Assembly: GCA_013001975.1 (NCBI GenBank)
Contig: JABDKX010000081.1
Location: 1 to 32,655, forward strand
DNA from: Saprospiraceae bacterium
Lineage (GTDB): Bacteria > Bacteroidota > Bacteroidia > Chitinophagales > Saprospiraceae
Length of the DNA: 32,655 nt
Reading direction: 5' to 3'
Part shown: piece by piece, positions 17,865 through 26,489 of the stretch
How the letters are laid out: each line of letters opens with the position of its first letter
How positions within the stretch are numbered: position 1 is the first letter of the stretch
Notes under the pieces: model-generated
The model's database searches: none
Told to the model about the DNA's origin: nothing
What the model saw: the letters and a program-made list of their open reading frames with translations, nothing else
Translations under genes and position numbers: made by a program

Positions 17865-20426
17865 CTATTTTTCTAACGTTCCAGAATTTATAAGTTTAGA
17901 GAAAAAAAGAGCATTAGCAAATAATTGACTGCCTCCAAGCCAGTATCCTCTAAAATTTGGATTATCAATCATTCCAATTATTCGGCCTCCACCGTATCCA
18001 TAACAGATGATTCCTGCAGCACCTCTTGCTTTCTCGATATTCTGAGAGGAAGAATATCCACTCAATAATGGTGAGTTCGTATACGTCATTGGAGATGCCA
18101 GTTTATTTTTAACTTTATAGAACTGCGTGCCCCTTTTAAATATTGGTAATTGATTGCCAGAATATCCAAAAAATAATGGATGATTTGTGTCGATGTTTGT
18201 TTTGTAAATAGCGCCTCCAATAACTTGCGCTCCTCTGGAATTACTGTAACCATCATAACTTGGAGGACTTGATTTAGCTTCTATAGTTTTATTCTCTAGT
18301 TTTGGTGTCAATCCAATAGTCTTTGTGTAATTCAATGAACGCCTCAGCGCAATAAGTGTTCCACCAGAACTTACCCAATTAATCAATTTTGAGCTAAATC
18401 TCTCATCATTGGAATATGATCCATCTGGAAGAATAATGACATTATAACGATCCAAAGACGTTCTTCTGAACAGCTTCTTATCTATCATCGTCACAGGCAT
18501 ATCTAACCGATGATCAAATTGGTACCAATTGTCGCCAGCTTCATAAGCATTTACGCCATCTCCAATCACCATAGCCACACTTGGTTTGATTAAATTACTT
18601 TGTTTGGGACTTCCCAAAGAAAAACCATTCGGAGAAATACCTGTATCAATACGATATAATTTTTGAGACATCTTAGCTGACGCCTTATTCAAATAGGTAA
18701 TCAATTTTTCTTTTTCAATAGGTTGGTTTGATAAAGGAACAACTATGGTTCCCTGCTTAAAATTCCTAAACGAACCGTTTGTTTTAAAGTCTGTTGCTTT
18801 GGTCAAAGCTTTGACATTTAAACCCTTGTCTAATAATTTATAAAGTAGGGTAGGTGCTTGAATATTGTCCCAATCGAAAGCAACCGCATAGGCATCAGTT
18901 GAAATTGATATGTCTGAATGAGTGGCTGTCTTTTCAGAAGCCAAACTAAGATTTTTCAAATTAGGGGCTTTCTTGGATTCTCCATATATGATGTTTAAAG
19001 CCATTGGTATCGTCCAAGCAGAAACATCATAAAAAAGACTGTCTCTGAAAGTATTTACACTTTCAAAAATGGTTTTTATTAGTGCTGTCTGATTTTGTTT
19101 TTTTGGAACGATGTAGCTTTCCGAAGCTTTAAATTTTTTGGCTTGTATTATTTTATCATTATCATTTTGATAAACATCAATCTGATGTCTTTTTAAAAGA
19201 CCTAAAAAGAAGTTAGCTTTATAAATATCATTGGTCTGAAAAATATAGTAGCCTTCAGCATTAGAATCATTATATCTTTTTCTAAAGAAATCTTGCTTAT
19301 AATTTAATATATCTTCTCGTAATGCCAAAGCGGCTTCTTGAGTTGATAATGATGTCACAACCTGATTTCGAATTGTAAAAGGAAAACTCATAATGCCATT
19401 GGACGTTTCTCTTAAATGTCCACGAGAACTGGCCTGCTCAAAAAGAATTCCTATACAACCGTTGATATCTGGATAAGTTGAACCTTTCCCATAATAATAA
19501 TCATCAAATGATTCTTTTGTGTAATACAAAGATCCAATCGAATCTAAAAATGAAGCGTGGAATTCTCCAATTTCTTCAGTCAAATCTTGATTTATTTGAG
19601 GTGTATTTGGATTCGTGCGACTTGGAATTCCTGGTTGAAAAAAGAATGTTGAATTAGATCCCATTTCATGATGATCCGTCAAAATATCTGGTTTCCATTT
19701 ATGAAAAGTTTCAATTCTTCCTTTACTTGATGGATGTATATTAAATAACCAATCTCGATTAAGATCAAACCAATAATGATTAGTCCGGCCACCTGGCCAA
19801 ACCTCATTAAATTCTCGACTTTTTGTATCCGAAACCAAATGTAAGTGCTTATGAGAATTCGCCCATGTACTGAATCGTTGAAGACCGTCAGGGTTATACA
19901 CAGGATCCAAAAGTATCACAGTATTGTCTAATAACTTCTCAATTTTTTCGCTCTTACCTGCTAATAAATAATATGCATTCATTAAAGCTGCATTGGCACC
20001 ACTGCTTTCATTTCCGTGGATGCTGTATCCTTGATAAAGGACCAAGGGCATTTCTGAAACATTTAATTTAGGGGTCTTTGGATCTGTTAATCTTAAATGT
20101 GATTCCCGAATATTTTCAATGTCAGCTAAGTTATCTTCACTGGTGATTGTCAGGTAAATCAACGCTTTTTGCTCATGAGATCGTGCGTATTCTGTAAAAA
20201 CACATTTGTTACTTTGCTCACAGACTGTTTTCATATATAAATAAACTTGTCCATGAGTGGCATGCCATTCACCTACTTGAAATCCTAAAACTGCTTCTGG
20301 TGTTGGAATATTTTCGTCATATTCTATCTCGGGGAGATAATAATTTAGATCTACTTGTCCAAATGTTGAGAATGATTTTGCAAATATTATAATAACAATA
20401 AGTACATTCGCAATTCGAAAGTTCAT
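17865..20426 (-). CDS. Secreted M14-family zinc carboxypeptidase-like protein
   Basis: The protein has 853 residues with a signal peptide (core VLIVIIIFAKSFSTFG). An M14 carboxypeptidase domain fills roughly residues 40-380. Zinc ligands are in YSIHGNESSG (His137, Glu140), followed by the Asn-Arg pair in DLNRDW (223-224) and the His in DHHEMGSNSTFFFQPG (252-253), where the third ligand is expected. The remaining 450 residues contain a glutamine-amidotransferase-like (Rossmann) region, for example VIILPDGSYSNDERF and WVSSGGTLIALRRSL. This arrangement is familiar from large Bacteroidota M14 proteins. It probably trims peptides in the periplasm for nutrition. No T9SS tail is seen. It is divergent from the small membrane protein gene, 31 bases away. 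Confidence 0.9.
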   Translation of the reverse strand: MNFRIANVLIVIIIFAKSFSTFGQVDLNYYLPEIEYDENIPTPEAVLGFQVGEWHATHGQVYLYMKTVCEQSNKCVFTEYARSHEQKALIYLTITSEDNLADIENIRESHLRLTDPKTPKLNVSEMPLVLYQGYSIHGNESSGANAALMNAYYLLAGKSEKIEKLLDNTVILLDPVYNPDGLQRFSTWANSHKHLHLVSDTKSREFNEVWPGGRTNHYWFDLNRDWLFNIHPSSKGRIETFHKWKPDILTDHHEMGSNSTFFFQPGIPSRTNPNTPQINQDLTEEIGEFHASFLDSIGSLYYTKESFDDYYYGKGSTYPDINGCIGILFEQASSRGHLRETSNGIMSFPFTIRNQVVTSLSTQEAALALREDILNYKQDFFRKRYNDSNAEGYYIFQTNDIYKANFFLGLLKRHQIDVYQNDNDKIIQAKKFKASESYIVPKKQNQTALIKTIFESVNTFRDSLFYDVSAWTIPMALNIIYGESKKAPNLKNLSLASEKTATHSDISISTDAYAVAFDWDNIQAPTLLYKLLDKGLNVKALTKATDFKTNGSFRNFKQGTIVVPLSNQPIEKEKLITYLNKASAKMSQKLYRIDTGISPNGFSLGSPKQSNLIKPSVAMVIGDGVNAYEAGDNWYQFDHRLDMPVTMIDKKLFRRTSLDRYNVIILPDGSYSNDERFSSKLINWVSSGGTLIALRRSLNYTKTIGLTPKLENKTIEAKSSPPSYDGYSNSRGAQVIGGAIYKTNIDTNHPLFFGYSGNQLPIFKRGTQFYKVKNKLASPMTYTNSPLLSGYSSSQNIEKARGAAGIICYGYGGGRIIGMIDNPNFRGYWLGGSQLFANALFFSKLINSGTLEK

Positions 20427-20457
20427 GGATTAATAATTTAGCATTAAAGATTAAAAA

Positions 20458-20757
20458 ATGTCTTATTACTTGACCAAACTACTGATTCCTTTAATTCTTT
20501 TTATCATTTTGATCAATTTTTACTTGCGAATCAAAATTTTTAAGAGTTATAGATCTTTGGCTAAAAAGAATATAACCGTTGATCCTAAACTTGTTTTAGA
20601 TAAGAAAAAATTTGAAGCTTTTATTGAAACCAATCACCCAGATCATCACGAAGAATTGCAAAGTTTTAAAAAGCAATTACGCAATCTTATAATTATTGCA
20701 ATTGGTGGATTATTTTGGATTCTTGTGATTTTCTTAATTGTCCATTTTAATAAATAG
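20458..20757 (+). CDS. Small two-helix membrane protein of unknown function
   Basis: A 99-residue protein with an N-terminal hydrophobic helix (about 5-27, LIPLILFIILINFYL), a charged middle with many Lys, Glu and His, and a C-terminal helix (about 74-95, IGGLFWILVIFLIVHF). I do not recognise the family. It lies 31 bases from the divergent M14 gene and 3 bases before the TTG start of the oxidoreductase, so the latter is surely translated from the same message. A near-consensus -7 box TAATTTAG (20434-20441) precedes the ATG. Confidence 0.65.
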   Translation: MSYYLTKLLIPLILFIILINFYLRIKIFKSYRSLAKKNITVDPKLVLDKKKFEAFIETNHPDHHEELQSFKKQLRNLIIIAIGGLFWILVIFLIVHFNK

Positions 20758-20760
20758 AAA

Positions 20761-21717
20761 TTGAAAATAGGATTATTCGGTTTTGGACATCTTGGTAAAA
20801 TTCATTTTAAATGTCTTAAGCAATGCTCATTCGAATTGGTTGGGATATATGATCCTTTATACGTAGGAAAAGCAGATTGTGATGATGTGCCTTTTTATAG
20901 TTCTGAAGAAGAATTAATGGAAAGTATAGATGCATGTGTTATTGCTTCCGAAACCAGTTCTCATTTTGGCTTAACGAAGTTAGCGATTAAAAACAAAGTA
21001 CATTTTTTTGTAGAAAAGCCAATGACAAAAACCCTCAATCAAGCTAATAAATTAATTAAGCTGTTAGATCAAAATCCTAATCTTATCACAATGGTTGGCT
21101 TTGTTGAAAGATATAATCCTACTTTCAAATACCTAAAACCACATATCAAAAGTCCCCGATTTTTAGAAGTACACAGATTGACTACATTCACTAACAGAGG
21201 TTTAGATGTTTCAGTTGTTTTCGATTTGATGATTCATGACTTAGATCTTATTTTAAATATCAAAAAAGAAGAGATTATTGATATTAAAGCAAGTGGCGTA
21301 AAATTATTAACAGATTCATTGGATATTTGTAATGTTAGATTAGAATTTAGCGATTTTTCAGTTGCCAATATTACGGCAAGTAGAATGAGTATGAAAAATA
21401 TGAGGAAGTTTAGAATTTTTCAGAAAAACGCTTATTTATCAATGGATTTGAATAAAAAAGAAGCTCAAATTGTAAACTTAACTGATGAACAAGTAGAAGA
21501 GAGTATGCGTGTCCCCAGTGAAGAAATAGAAAAATACTTTACAGTAAAGTCTTCAGGAACACTTGAAGGGAACGCTATATTGGATGAACTCAATGTTTTT
21601 TATAATGCTATCGTTAACAATAAACAAACTGAAAGTTGTGTTAGAAATGCATTAAAAACAACTAAATTGGCGGACGAAATTGAAACTATAGCTCTCCAAT
21701 CTGCTAGCATAGCTTAA
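20761..21717 (+). CDS. Gfo/Idh/MocA-family NAD(P)-dependent oxidoreductase
   Basis: The protein has 318 residues. The N-terminal Rossmann fold opens immediately (KIGLFGFGHLGKIH, a GxGxxG-type nucleotide site), and the family's EKPMTKTLNQANKL segment supplies the Lys-Pro of the active site. The C-terminal half is the alpha/beta dehydrogenase domain, with HDLDLILNI carrying a likely active-site His/Asp. Family members oxidise or reduce sugars, sugar nucleotides or inositols. The start is forced: the TAG stop of the preceding gene is in the same frame only one codon upstream, and the Rossmann motif begins at once, so the TTG at 20761 must be the initiator. The cluster also holds a sugar transferase, so a sugar or polysaccharide substrate is plausible. 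Confidence 0.88.
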   Translation: MKIGLFGFGHLGKIHFKCLKQCSFELVGIYDPLYVGKADCDDVPFYSSEEELMESIDACVIASETSSHFGLTKLAIKNKVHFFVEKPMTKTLNQANKLIKLLDQNPNLITMVGFVERYNPTFKYLKPHIKSPRFLEVHRLTTFTNRGLDVSVVFDLMIHDLDLILNIKKEEIIDIKASGVKLLTDSLDICNVRLEFSDFSVANITASRMSMKNMRKFRIFQKNAYLSMDLNKKEAQIVNLTDEQVEESMRVPSEEIEKYFTVKSSGTLEGNAILDELNVFYNAIVNNKQTESCVRNALKTTKLADEIETIALQSASIA

Positions 21718-21755
21718 AAAATTGATAGGAAGCTATTTAAAAACGAATCTCAATT

Positions 21756-22601
21756 GTGAAAAAACTACTTATTCTACTGTTTACAGTAAACTTTACCTCT
21801 TGTACGCTCCTTGATGGTTTTGATGAAACTCCTATGTTTATTCAAGTAGATTCAGTTTCACTATCAACAAATGGCAACCAAGGATGGCCTTCCCATAAAA
21901 TTAGTGATATAGAAGTTTTTGCAGATGGTTTTTCTGTTGGTGTATTTAATTTACCTGCAAAAGTACCTGTACTTCAAATAAATGATTCTATAGATATCAC
22001 GATTGCGCCAGTAATTAGAAATAATGGCATATCGTCAAATCCTGTTAAATATCCATTTTATCAAAATCTAGATTTCTCATTTTTATTTGAAGAAGGCACA
22101 ACTATTCCATTAAGTCCCACATTTAAATATAGAAATGATGCTGTGATAGTTCCTATTTGCGATTTCGAAATTAGTAACTGCATCAACTTGGATTTTGACC
22201 AAAATATAAATATTGGATTCATTAAATCATCGGATACCGAATACGGAGATTTTTCAGGTTTGATTGAAATAGAAGAAGCCAATACTTTTTTCGAAAAAGG
22301 AAGTTTTACCCAAATTAATAAATCTTTACTTTCTAATAATATTGCATTTTTGGAAATGGATTATAAATGTGAAATTGGATTTGGAGTAGGTGTTATTTTA
22401 TCAGGTCAAGGTGTACCAGATTTTCCAGCATACAAAATTGTACTTAAACCCCAAGAAACTTGGAATAAAATTTATATTGAGATTTCACAATTAATTTCTC
22501 CATCAAATGTCGAAGGGTTTCGAATTTTATTTGGTACTACAACGGCTACAACAATACCAGGAAAAATTTGGGTTGATAACCTTAGGGTTGTTCATTTTTA
22601 A
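21756..22601 (+). CDS. Lipoprotein of unknown function, beta-sandwich type
   Basis: The 281-residue protein starts with GTG at 21756. Its lipoprotein signal (LLILLFTVNFTSC, lipobox FTSC, Cys16) predicts an anchor on the periplasmic or outer face. The mature part is rich in beta strands and ends with GKIWVDNLRVVHF, a closing strand often found in jelly-roll carbohydrate-binding modules. That resemblance is only suggestive. No catalytic motif was seen. It follows the oxidoreductase by 38 bases and precedes the sugar transferase by 32, on the same strand. A role in handling a surface glycan would fit but is inference. Confidence 0.65.
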   Translation: MKKLLILLFTVNFTSCTLLDGFDETPMFIQVDSVSLSTNGNQGWPSHKISDIEVFADGFSVGVFNLPAKVPVLQINDSIDITIAPVIRNNGISSNPVKYPFYQNLDFSFLFEEGTTIPLSPTFKYRNDAVIVPICDFEISNCINLDFDQNINIGFIKSSDTEYGDFSGLIEIEEANTFFEKGSFTQINKSLLSNNIAFLEMDYKCEIGFGVGVILSGQGVPDFPAYKIVLKPQETWNKIYIEISQLISPSNVEGFRILFGTTTATTIPGKIWVDNLRVVHF

Positions 22602-22633
22602 AAATTATAATAAAAGAATATTTTAAGGCATTC

Positions 22634-24055
22634 ATGAAAAGCTACCGAAAAACTGAGCTCATTTTTTATCGCCTATTTGATTGGGTGACAGCAGCGGTTG
22701 CGTGGTTGTTTTTCTTTGCCTACCGAAAAGAACTTGAGCAACCTACAGTAACTTGGTCAGAAGTATTTGCAGATGAACGTTTGCATGCTGGTTTACTTAT
22801 AATTCCTTTGGGGTGGCTTGTGCTTTATACCATATTTGATAAGTACCAAGACATTTATAGGTATTCAAGAATGGCAACTTTAAGAAGGACGTTTATTTTA
22901 TCTCTTTTTGGTTGTTTGTTTTTGTTTTTCTCTGTAATGCTTGATGACAAAACCATTCATTATACTTCTTATCTTAATCCTTTCTTATACTTGTTTTCTC
23001 TTCATTTTTTATTAACAGCTTTCGTCAGAGTTGTCTATTTATCTTGGGCAAAACGAAAACTAAAGACTGGAAAAATAAAGTACAATACTTTGATTATTGG
23101 TGGAGATAAAAAAGCAGATGAGTTGTATAATGAAATCACAAATCAAAATGCACATCTTGGGCATAAATTTGTCGGGTTTTTAGATTCTAATGGTCAATCA
23201 AAGAATCTTCTAGAAAAGGAATTGATCAATTTAGGAAAGTTGGACGCTTTAAAGGAAGTTATCACAACGCATAAAGTAGAAGAAGTCATAATCGCCATTG
23301 AAACTTCAGAGCATGATAAACTCAAATCCATCCTTGATGTTTTGTATTCATTTAAGGATAATGTAATGGTGAAAATCATTCCCGACATGTATGATATTAT
23401 GATAGGAACTGTAAAAATGAATCATGTTTATGGCGCAGTTCTAATTGAGATTGATCAAGAGTTAATGCCAAAATCGGAACGCATCATTAAGCGATGCATT
23501 GATTTGGTTGCTTCAATAATTTTGTTCATTCTTTGTATACCACTTTATATATTTATTGCTGCGCGAATAAAATTATCTTCTAAAGGACCCTTGTTATTTG
23601 CTCAAGAAAGAATTGGAAAAGATGGTAAACCCTTTATGATTTATAAGTTCAGATCTATGGTCGTTGATGCGGAGCAAAATGGACCACAATTATCCAACGA
23701 TGATGATCCTAGAATCACGAAGTGGGGAAAAACAATGAGAAAGTACAGACTGGATGAATTGCCTCAATTTTATAATGTCATAATTGGTGATATGTCATTA
23801 GTAGGTCCCAGACCAGAGCGACAATATTTTATCGATAAAATTACGCAAGAAGAACCCTTGTATCGTCACCTTTTAAAGGTGCGACCAGGCATTACATCTT
23901 GGGGTCAAGTAAAATATGGTTATGCCTCTGATGTGAAACAAATGGTTCAAAGAATGAAATTTGATTTGATATACTTAGAGAACATGTCATTGGCTTTAGA
24001 TTTCAAGATATTAATTTATACTGTGCTTATTTTATTTCAAGGAAAAGGTAAATAA
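22634..24055 (+). CDS. Polyprenyl-phosphate sugar-1-phosphate transferase (exopolysaccharide initiating enzyme)
   Basis: The protein has 473 residues. It has four N-terminal membrane helices (about 10-125), a soluble Rossmann-like middle (YNTLIIGGDKKADELYNEI), and a fifth helix (CIDLVASIILFILCIPLYIF). It ends in the C-terminal bacterial sugar transferase domain with KGPLLFAQERIGKDGKPF, YKFRSM, RKYRLDELPQFYNVI and GDMSLVGPRPER. The WbaP/WcaJ-type enzymes transfer a sugar phosphate to undecaprenyl phosphate, the first step of exopolysaccharide, capsule or O-antigen assembly. All conserved motifs are intact. Other glycosyltransferases are not in this window, so it is an isolated initiator. The stop is separated by 1 base from aroE. 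Confidence 0.95.
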   Translation: MKSYRKTELIFYRLFDWVTAAVAWLFFFAYRKELEQPTVTWSEVFADERLHAGLLIIPLGWLVLYTIFDKYQDIYRYSRMATLRRTFILSLFGCLFLFFSVMLDDKTIHYTSYLNPFLYLFSLHFLLTAFVRVVYLSWAKRKLKTGKIKYNTLIIGGDKKADELYNEITNQNAHLGHKFVGFLDSNGQSKNLLEKELINLGKLDALKEVITTHKVEEVIIAIETSEHDKLKSILDVLYSFKDNVMVKIIPDMYDIMIGTVKMNHVYGAVLIEIDQELMPKSERIIKRCIDLVASIILFILCIPLYIFIAARIKLSSKGPLLFAQERIGKDGKPFMIYKFRSMVVDAEQNGPQLSNDDDPRITKWGKTMRKYRLDELPQFYNVIIGDMSLVGPRPERQYFIDKITQEEPLYRHLLKVRPGITSWGQVKYGYASDVKQMVQRMKFDLIYLENMSLALDFKILIYTVLILFQGKGK

Positions 24056-24056
24056 A

Positions 24057-24779
24057 ATGAGAAGATTTGGATTGATCGGTTACCCGTTAACGCATAGTTT
24101 TTCACCAAGTTATTTTAAAAATAAGTTTGAAAAAGAGGATATTCAAAACACAGAATATAAATTATACCCTATCGAAGAAGTGAGTCAAATTATGACTCTA
24201 TTTGAATCAGATATTTTAGGTTTAAATGTAACCATTCCATACAAAGAAAGTGTTATTCCTTTTTTAGATGATCTTGATATGTCAGCATTGTCTGTTATGG
24301 CTGTTAATACGATTAAAAATGAAAATGGATTATGGGTAGGATATAATTCTGATATTTTTGGATTCGAAAATAGTCTTGATTTTGATTGGTTTGAAAACAA
24401 GCCAAAACGATGTCTTATCCTAGGGACCGGTGGTGCATCAAAAGCTGTGAAAAAAGTTATGGATAACCACGAATTTGAAACCATTTTTGTTTCATCTTCA
24501 GGAAACGGAATGGCCTATAATGATATAGACAAATCCATTATTGAAAGCGTATCCATAATCGTAAATACTACGCCTTTGGGCATGGCTCCAAACATAGAAA
24601 AATACCCTTTAATACCATACGAATATCTTTCAGATCAACATTTAGCATATGATCTAATTTATAATCCTGAAAAAACAGTATTTTTGAACTCAGCTAGCGC
24701 ACATAATGCTAGAATTCAAAACGGATTACCAATGCTCAAATTACAAGCTGAGAAGTCTTGGGAAATCTGGAATTCCTAG
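24057..24779 (+). CDS. aroE: Shikimate dehydrogenase
   Basis: AroE reduces 3-dehydroshikimate to shikimate with NADPH in aromatic amino-acid synthesis. The 240 residues carry the substrate site GYPLTHSFSPSYF (Ser14, Ser16), the catalytic Lys63 in GLNVTIPYKES, AVNTIKN (Asn84) and Asp99 in GYNSDIFGF. The NADP site is LILGTGGASKAVKKV, followed by NTTPLGMAPN and AYDLIYNPEKT. The size is slightly shorter than E. coli AroE (272) but normal for Bacteroidota. It begins 1 base after the stop of the sugar transferase, so both come from one message. No other aro genes are adjacent. Confidence 0.95.
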   Translation: MRRFGLIGYPLTHSFSPSYFKNKFEKEDIQNTEYKLYPIEEVSQIMTLFESDILGLNVTIPYKESVIPFLDDLDMSALSVMAVNTIKNENGLWVGYNSDIFGFENSLDFDWFENKPKRCLILGTGGASKAVKKVMDNHEFETIFVSSSGNGMAYNDIDKSIIESVSIIVNTTPLGMAPNIEKYPLIPYEYLSDQHLAYDLIYNPEKTVFLNSASAHNARIQNGLPMLKLQAEKSWEIWNS

Positions 24780-24813
24780 TGTAATGGCAATTTTTTAATA
24801 ATTGTAATGATTA

Positions 24814-26001
24814 ATGGACTCAGAACCCAATTCGAGCTTAGATTTTGAAAATACTGAAATAGCATTCAGCTATAAATCTGATAAAGAGTTGAAACGACTT
24901 AAGTGGTTGTTTTCTTTAATGAATAATAAATCCCTGGTAAAAATGGGGTCATTATTTACACCAACTGCTCTAAAACTCAAACTCCCTTTCGTAAGAAGTG
25001 CCATAAAAGCGACTATATTCAAGCAGTTTGTTGGTGGTGAGAATCTTTTAGATACTCAAAAATCAATTGATTTATTATACAGGTATAATACATTAACAAT
25101 CTTGGATTATGGTGCAGAATCAAAAACTAGTGAGGAAGATTTAGACAATGTGATGAATGAAACAATTAATGCAATTGAGCTGGCGGCATCTAACAGTTCT
25201 GTTCCTGTGGTCAGCACGAAGTTGACAGGATTGGCTCCAAATGAATTGCTAATTAAAGTCCAATCTGACGAAGCATTGAATGAGAGCGAGAAGAGGGAAT
25301 ATGATAAATTGGTTTACAGGCTTGATGCTATCTGTAAAAGAGCTCATGACCTTAAAGTGGGCATTATGATTGATGCTGAGGAGAGCTGGATGCAAATTTC
25401 AATCGATGATCTGGTTAATCAAATGATGGCTGCTTACAACAAGTCTTCGGTTATTGTTTATAATACTTTTCAATTGTATCGAAATGATAAGTTAGATTAT
25501 TTAAAATTGTCGCACGAGCAAGCTATTGCTGAAGGATATTTACTTGGCGCAAAATTAGTCCGGGGCGCCTACATGGAAAAAGAAAGAAATTATGCAGAAG
25601 AAAATGGCTTGAAAGATGTAATTAATGCAACAAAAGAAGATACAGATAGAGATTATAATGAAGGTATAAAATATTGTGTAGATAATTATGAAAGTATTGC
25701 TTCTGTTTGCGCTTCTCATAATGTAAAAAGCAACCTCTATCAAGCGCAATTAATTGAAGAAAATCAAATTGAAAAAACGCACCCACATCTTAATTTTTGT
25801 CAACTCTTTGGTATGAGTGACAATATCACTTTTAATTTAGCTAAAAGCGGATATAACGTAGCAAAATATTTGCCTTATGGACCGCTTAATGAGGTGGTTC
25901 CATATCTGATAAGACGTGCTCAAGAAAACACATCAATTACTGGTGATATGAGTAGAGAATTAAAATTTATAGCGAGAGAAATTAAAAGAAGAGGCCTTTA
26001 A
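24814..26001 (+). CDS. Proline dehydrogenase (FAD-dependent, single-function)
   Basis: The enzyme oxidises proline to pyrroline-5-carboxylate with FAD, feeding electrons to quinone. The 395 residues form the PRODH beta/alpha barrel: STKLTGLAP, VGIMIDAEESWMQ, AKLVRGAYMEKER (250-258, the FAD/proline site), FCQLFGMSD, and VAKYLPYGPLNEVVPYLIRRAQEN, whose Arg pair binds the proline carboxylate. No P5C dehydrogenase domain is fused, so this is the stand-alone form, as in mitochondria and many Bacteroidota. It is 34 bases after aroE and the last gene of the plus-strand run, ending 14 bases from a convergent gene. Confidence 0.95.
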   Translation: MDSEPNSSLDFENTEIAFSYKSDKELKRLKWLFSLMNNKSLVKMGSLFTPTALKLKLPFVRSAIKATIFKQFVGGENLLDTQKSIDLLYRYNTLTILDYGAESKTSEEDLDNVMNETINAIELAASNSSVPVVSTKLTGLAPNELLIKVQSDEALNESEKREYDKLVYRLDAICKRAHDLKVGIMIDAEESWMQISIDDLVNQMMAAYNKSSVIVYNTFQLYRNDKLDYLKLSHEQAIAEGYLLGAKLVRGAYMEKERNYAEENGLKDVINATKEDTDRDYNEGIKYCVDNYESIASVCASHNVKSNLYQAQLIEENQIEKTHPHLNFCQLFGMSDNITFNLAKSGYNVAKYLPYGPLNEVVPYLIRRAQENTSITGDMSRELKFIAREIKRRGL

Positions 26002-26015
26002 TTATTGCTGCTTTT

Positions 26016-26381
26016 TTAATATTGATCTGTCTGCAATAAAACCAAGGTGCATGCATTTTCAACATCAATATTAAGTGATCTTAACTTGTATGATAACTGC
26101 AAATTTTCACTTCCAGGATTAAAAATAACCCGTCTAGGATTTAAAGAAATAATATAGTCTTCAATCTCACTTTGAAGTTCTTCTCTAATATAGATGCTAA
26201 TGGTATCGACATTTTCAAATTGATCTTGTGATGTTAATATGGGTGTATTTCCAATGGCGCCTTCTTTCCTACCTAATGCTATGACATCGTTACCCTTTAT
26301 ATTTAATAAATGAACAGCACGGTTGGAGTACCTTTCAGGATTTGTTGATGCACCAATTATCAAAGTCTTTTTGTTATTCAT
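26016..26381 (-). CDS. CoA-binding domain protein (YccU-like)
   Basis: A small single Rossmann-domain protein of the CoA-binding family: KTLIIGASTNPERYSNRAVH at the start, GNDVIALGRKEGAIGNTPI, and RRVIFNPGSEN. This is the fold of the succinyl-CoA synthetase CoA-binding domain, and its cellular role is not established. The frame is open back to 26444 and has ATGs at 26444, 26408 and 26381. I choose 26381 because the family begins right before KTLIIGAS, and because a full promoter lies at 26427-26458, downstream of the 26444 ATG, which would leave that ATG outside the transcript. The 26408 ATG remains possible. It is convergent with proline dehydrogenase and divergent from the M49-like gene. 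Confidence 0.85.
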   Translation of the reverse strand: MNNKKTLIIGASTNPERYSNRAVHLLNIKGNDVIALGRKEGAIGNTPILTSQDQFENVDTISIYIREELQSEIEDYIISLNPRRVIFNPGSENLQLSYKLRSLNIDVENACTLVLLQTDQY

Positions 26382-26426
26382 AGCGTCGTTTATAATAATA
26401 TTAAACATGGATCCAGTAGCTTTGTT

Positions 26427-26458
26427 CAAACTTACTTTTACCAATCTTATTATGCAAA
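26427..26458 (-). promoter_or_regulatory. Bacteroidota-type promoter for the CoA-binding protein gene
   Basis: On the minus strand TTTG (26455-26458) is followed after exactly 20 bases by TAAGTTTG (26427-26434), which matches the -33/-7 pair TTTG-N19-21-TAnnTTTG. Transcription would begin near 26420, giving a short leader to the ATG at 26408 or 26381. Confidence 0.6.
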
Positions 26459-26489
26459 AAAATTCTTTACCTTTAGGAAAAATAGACTA

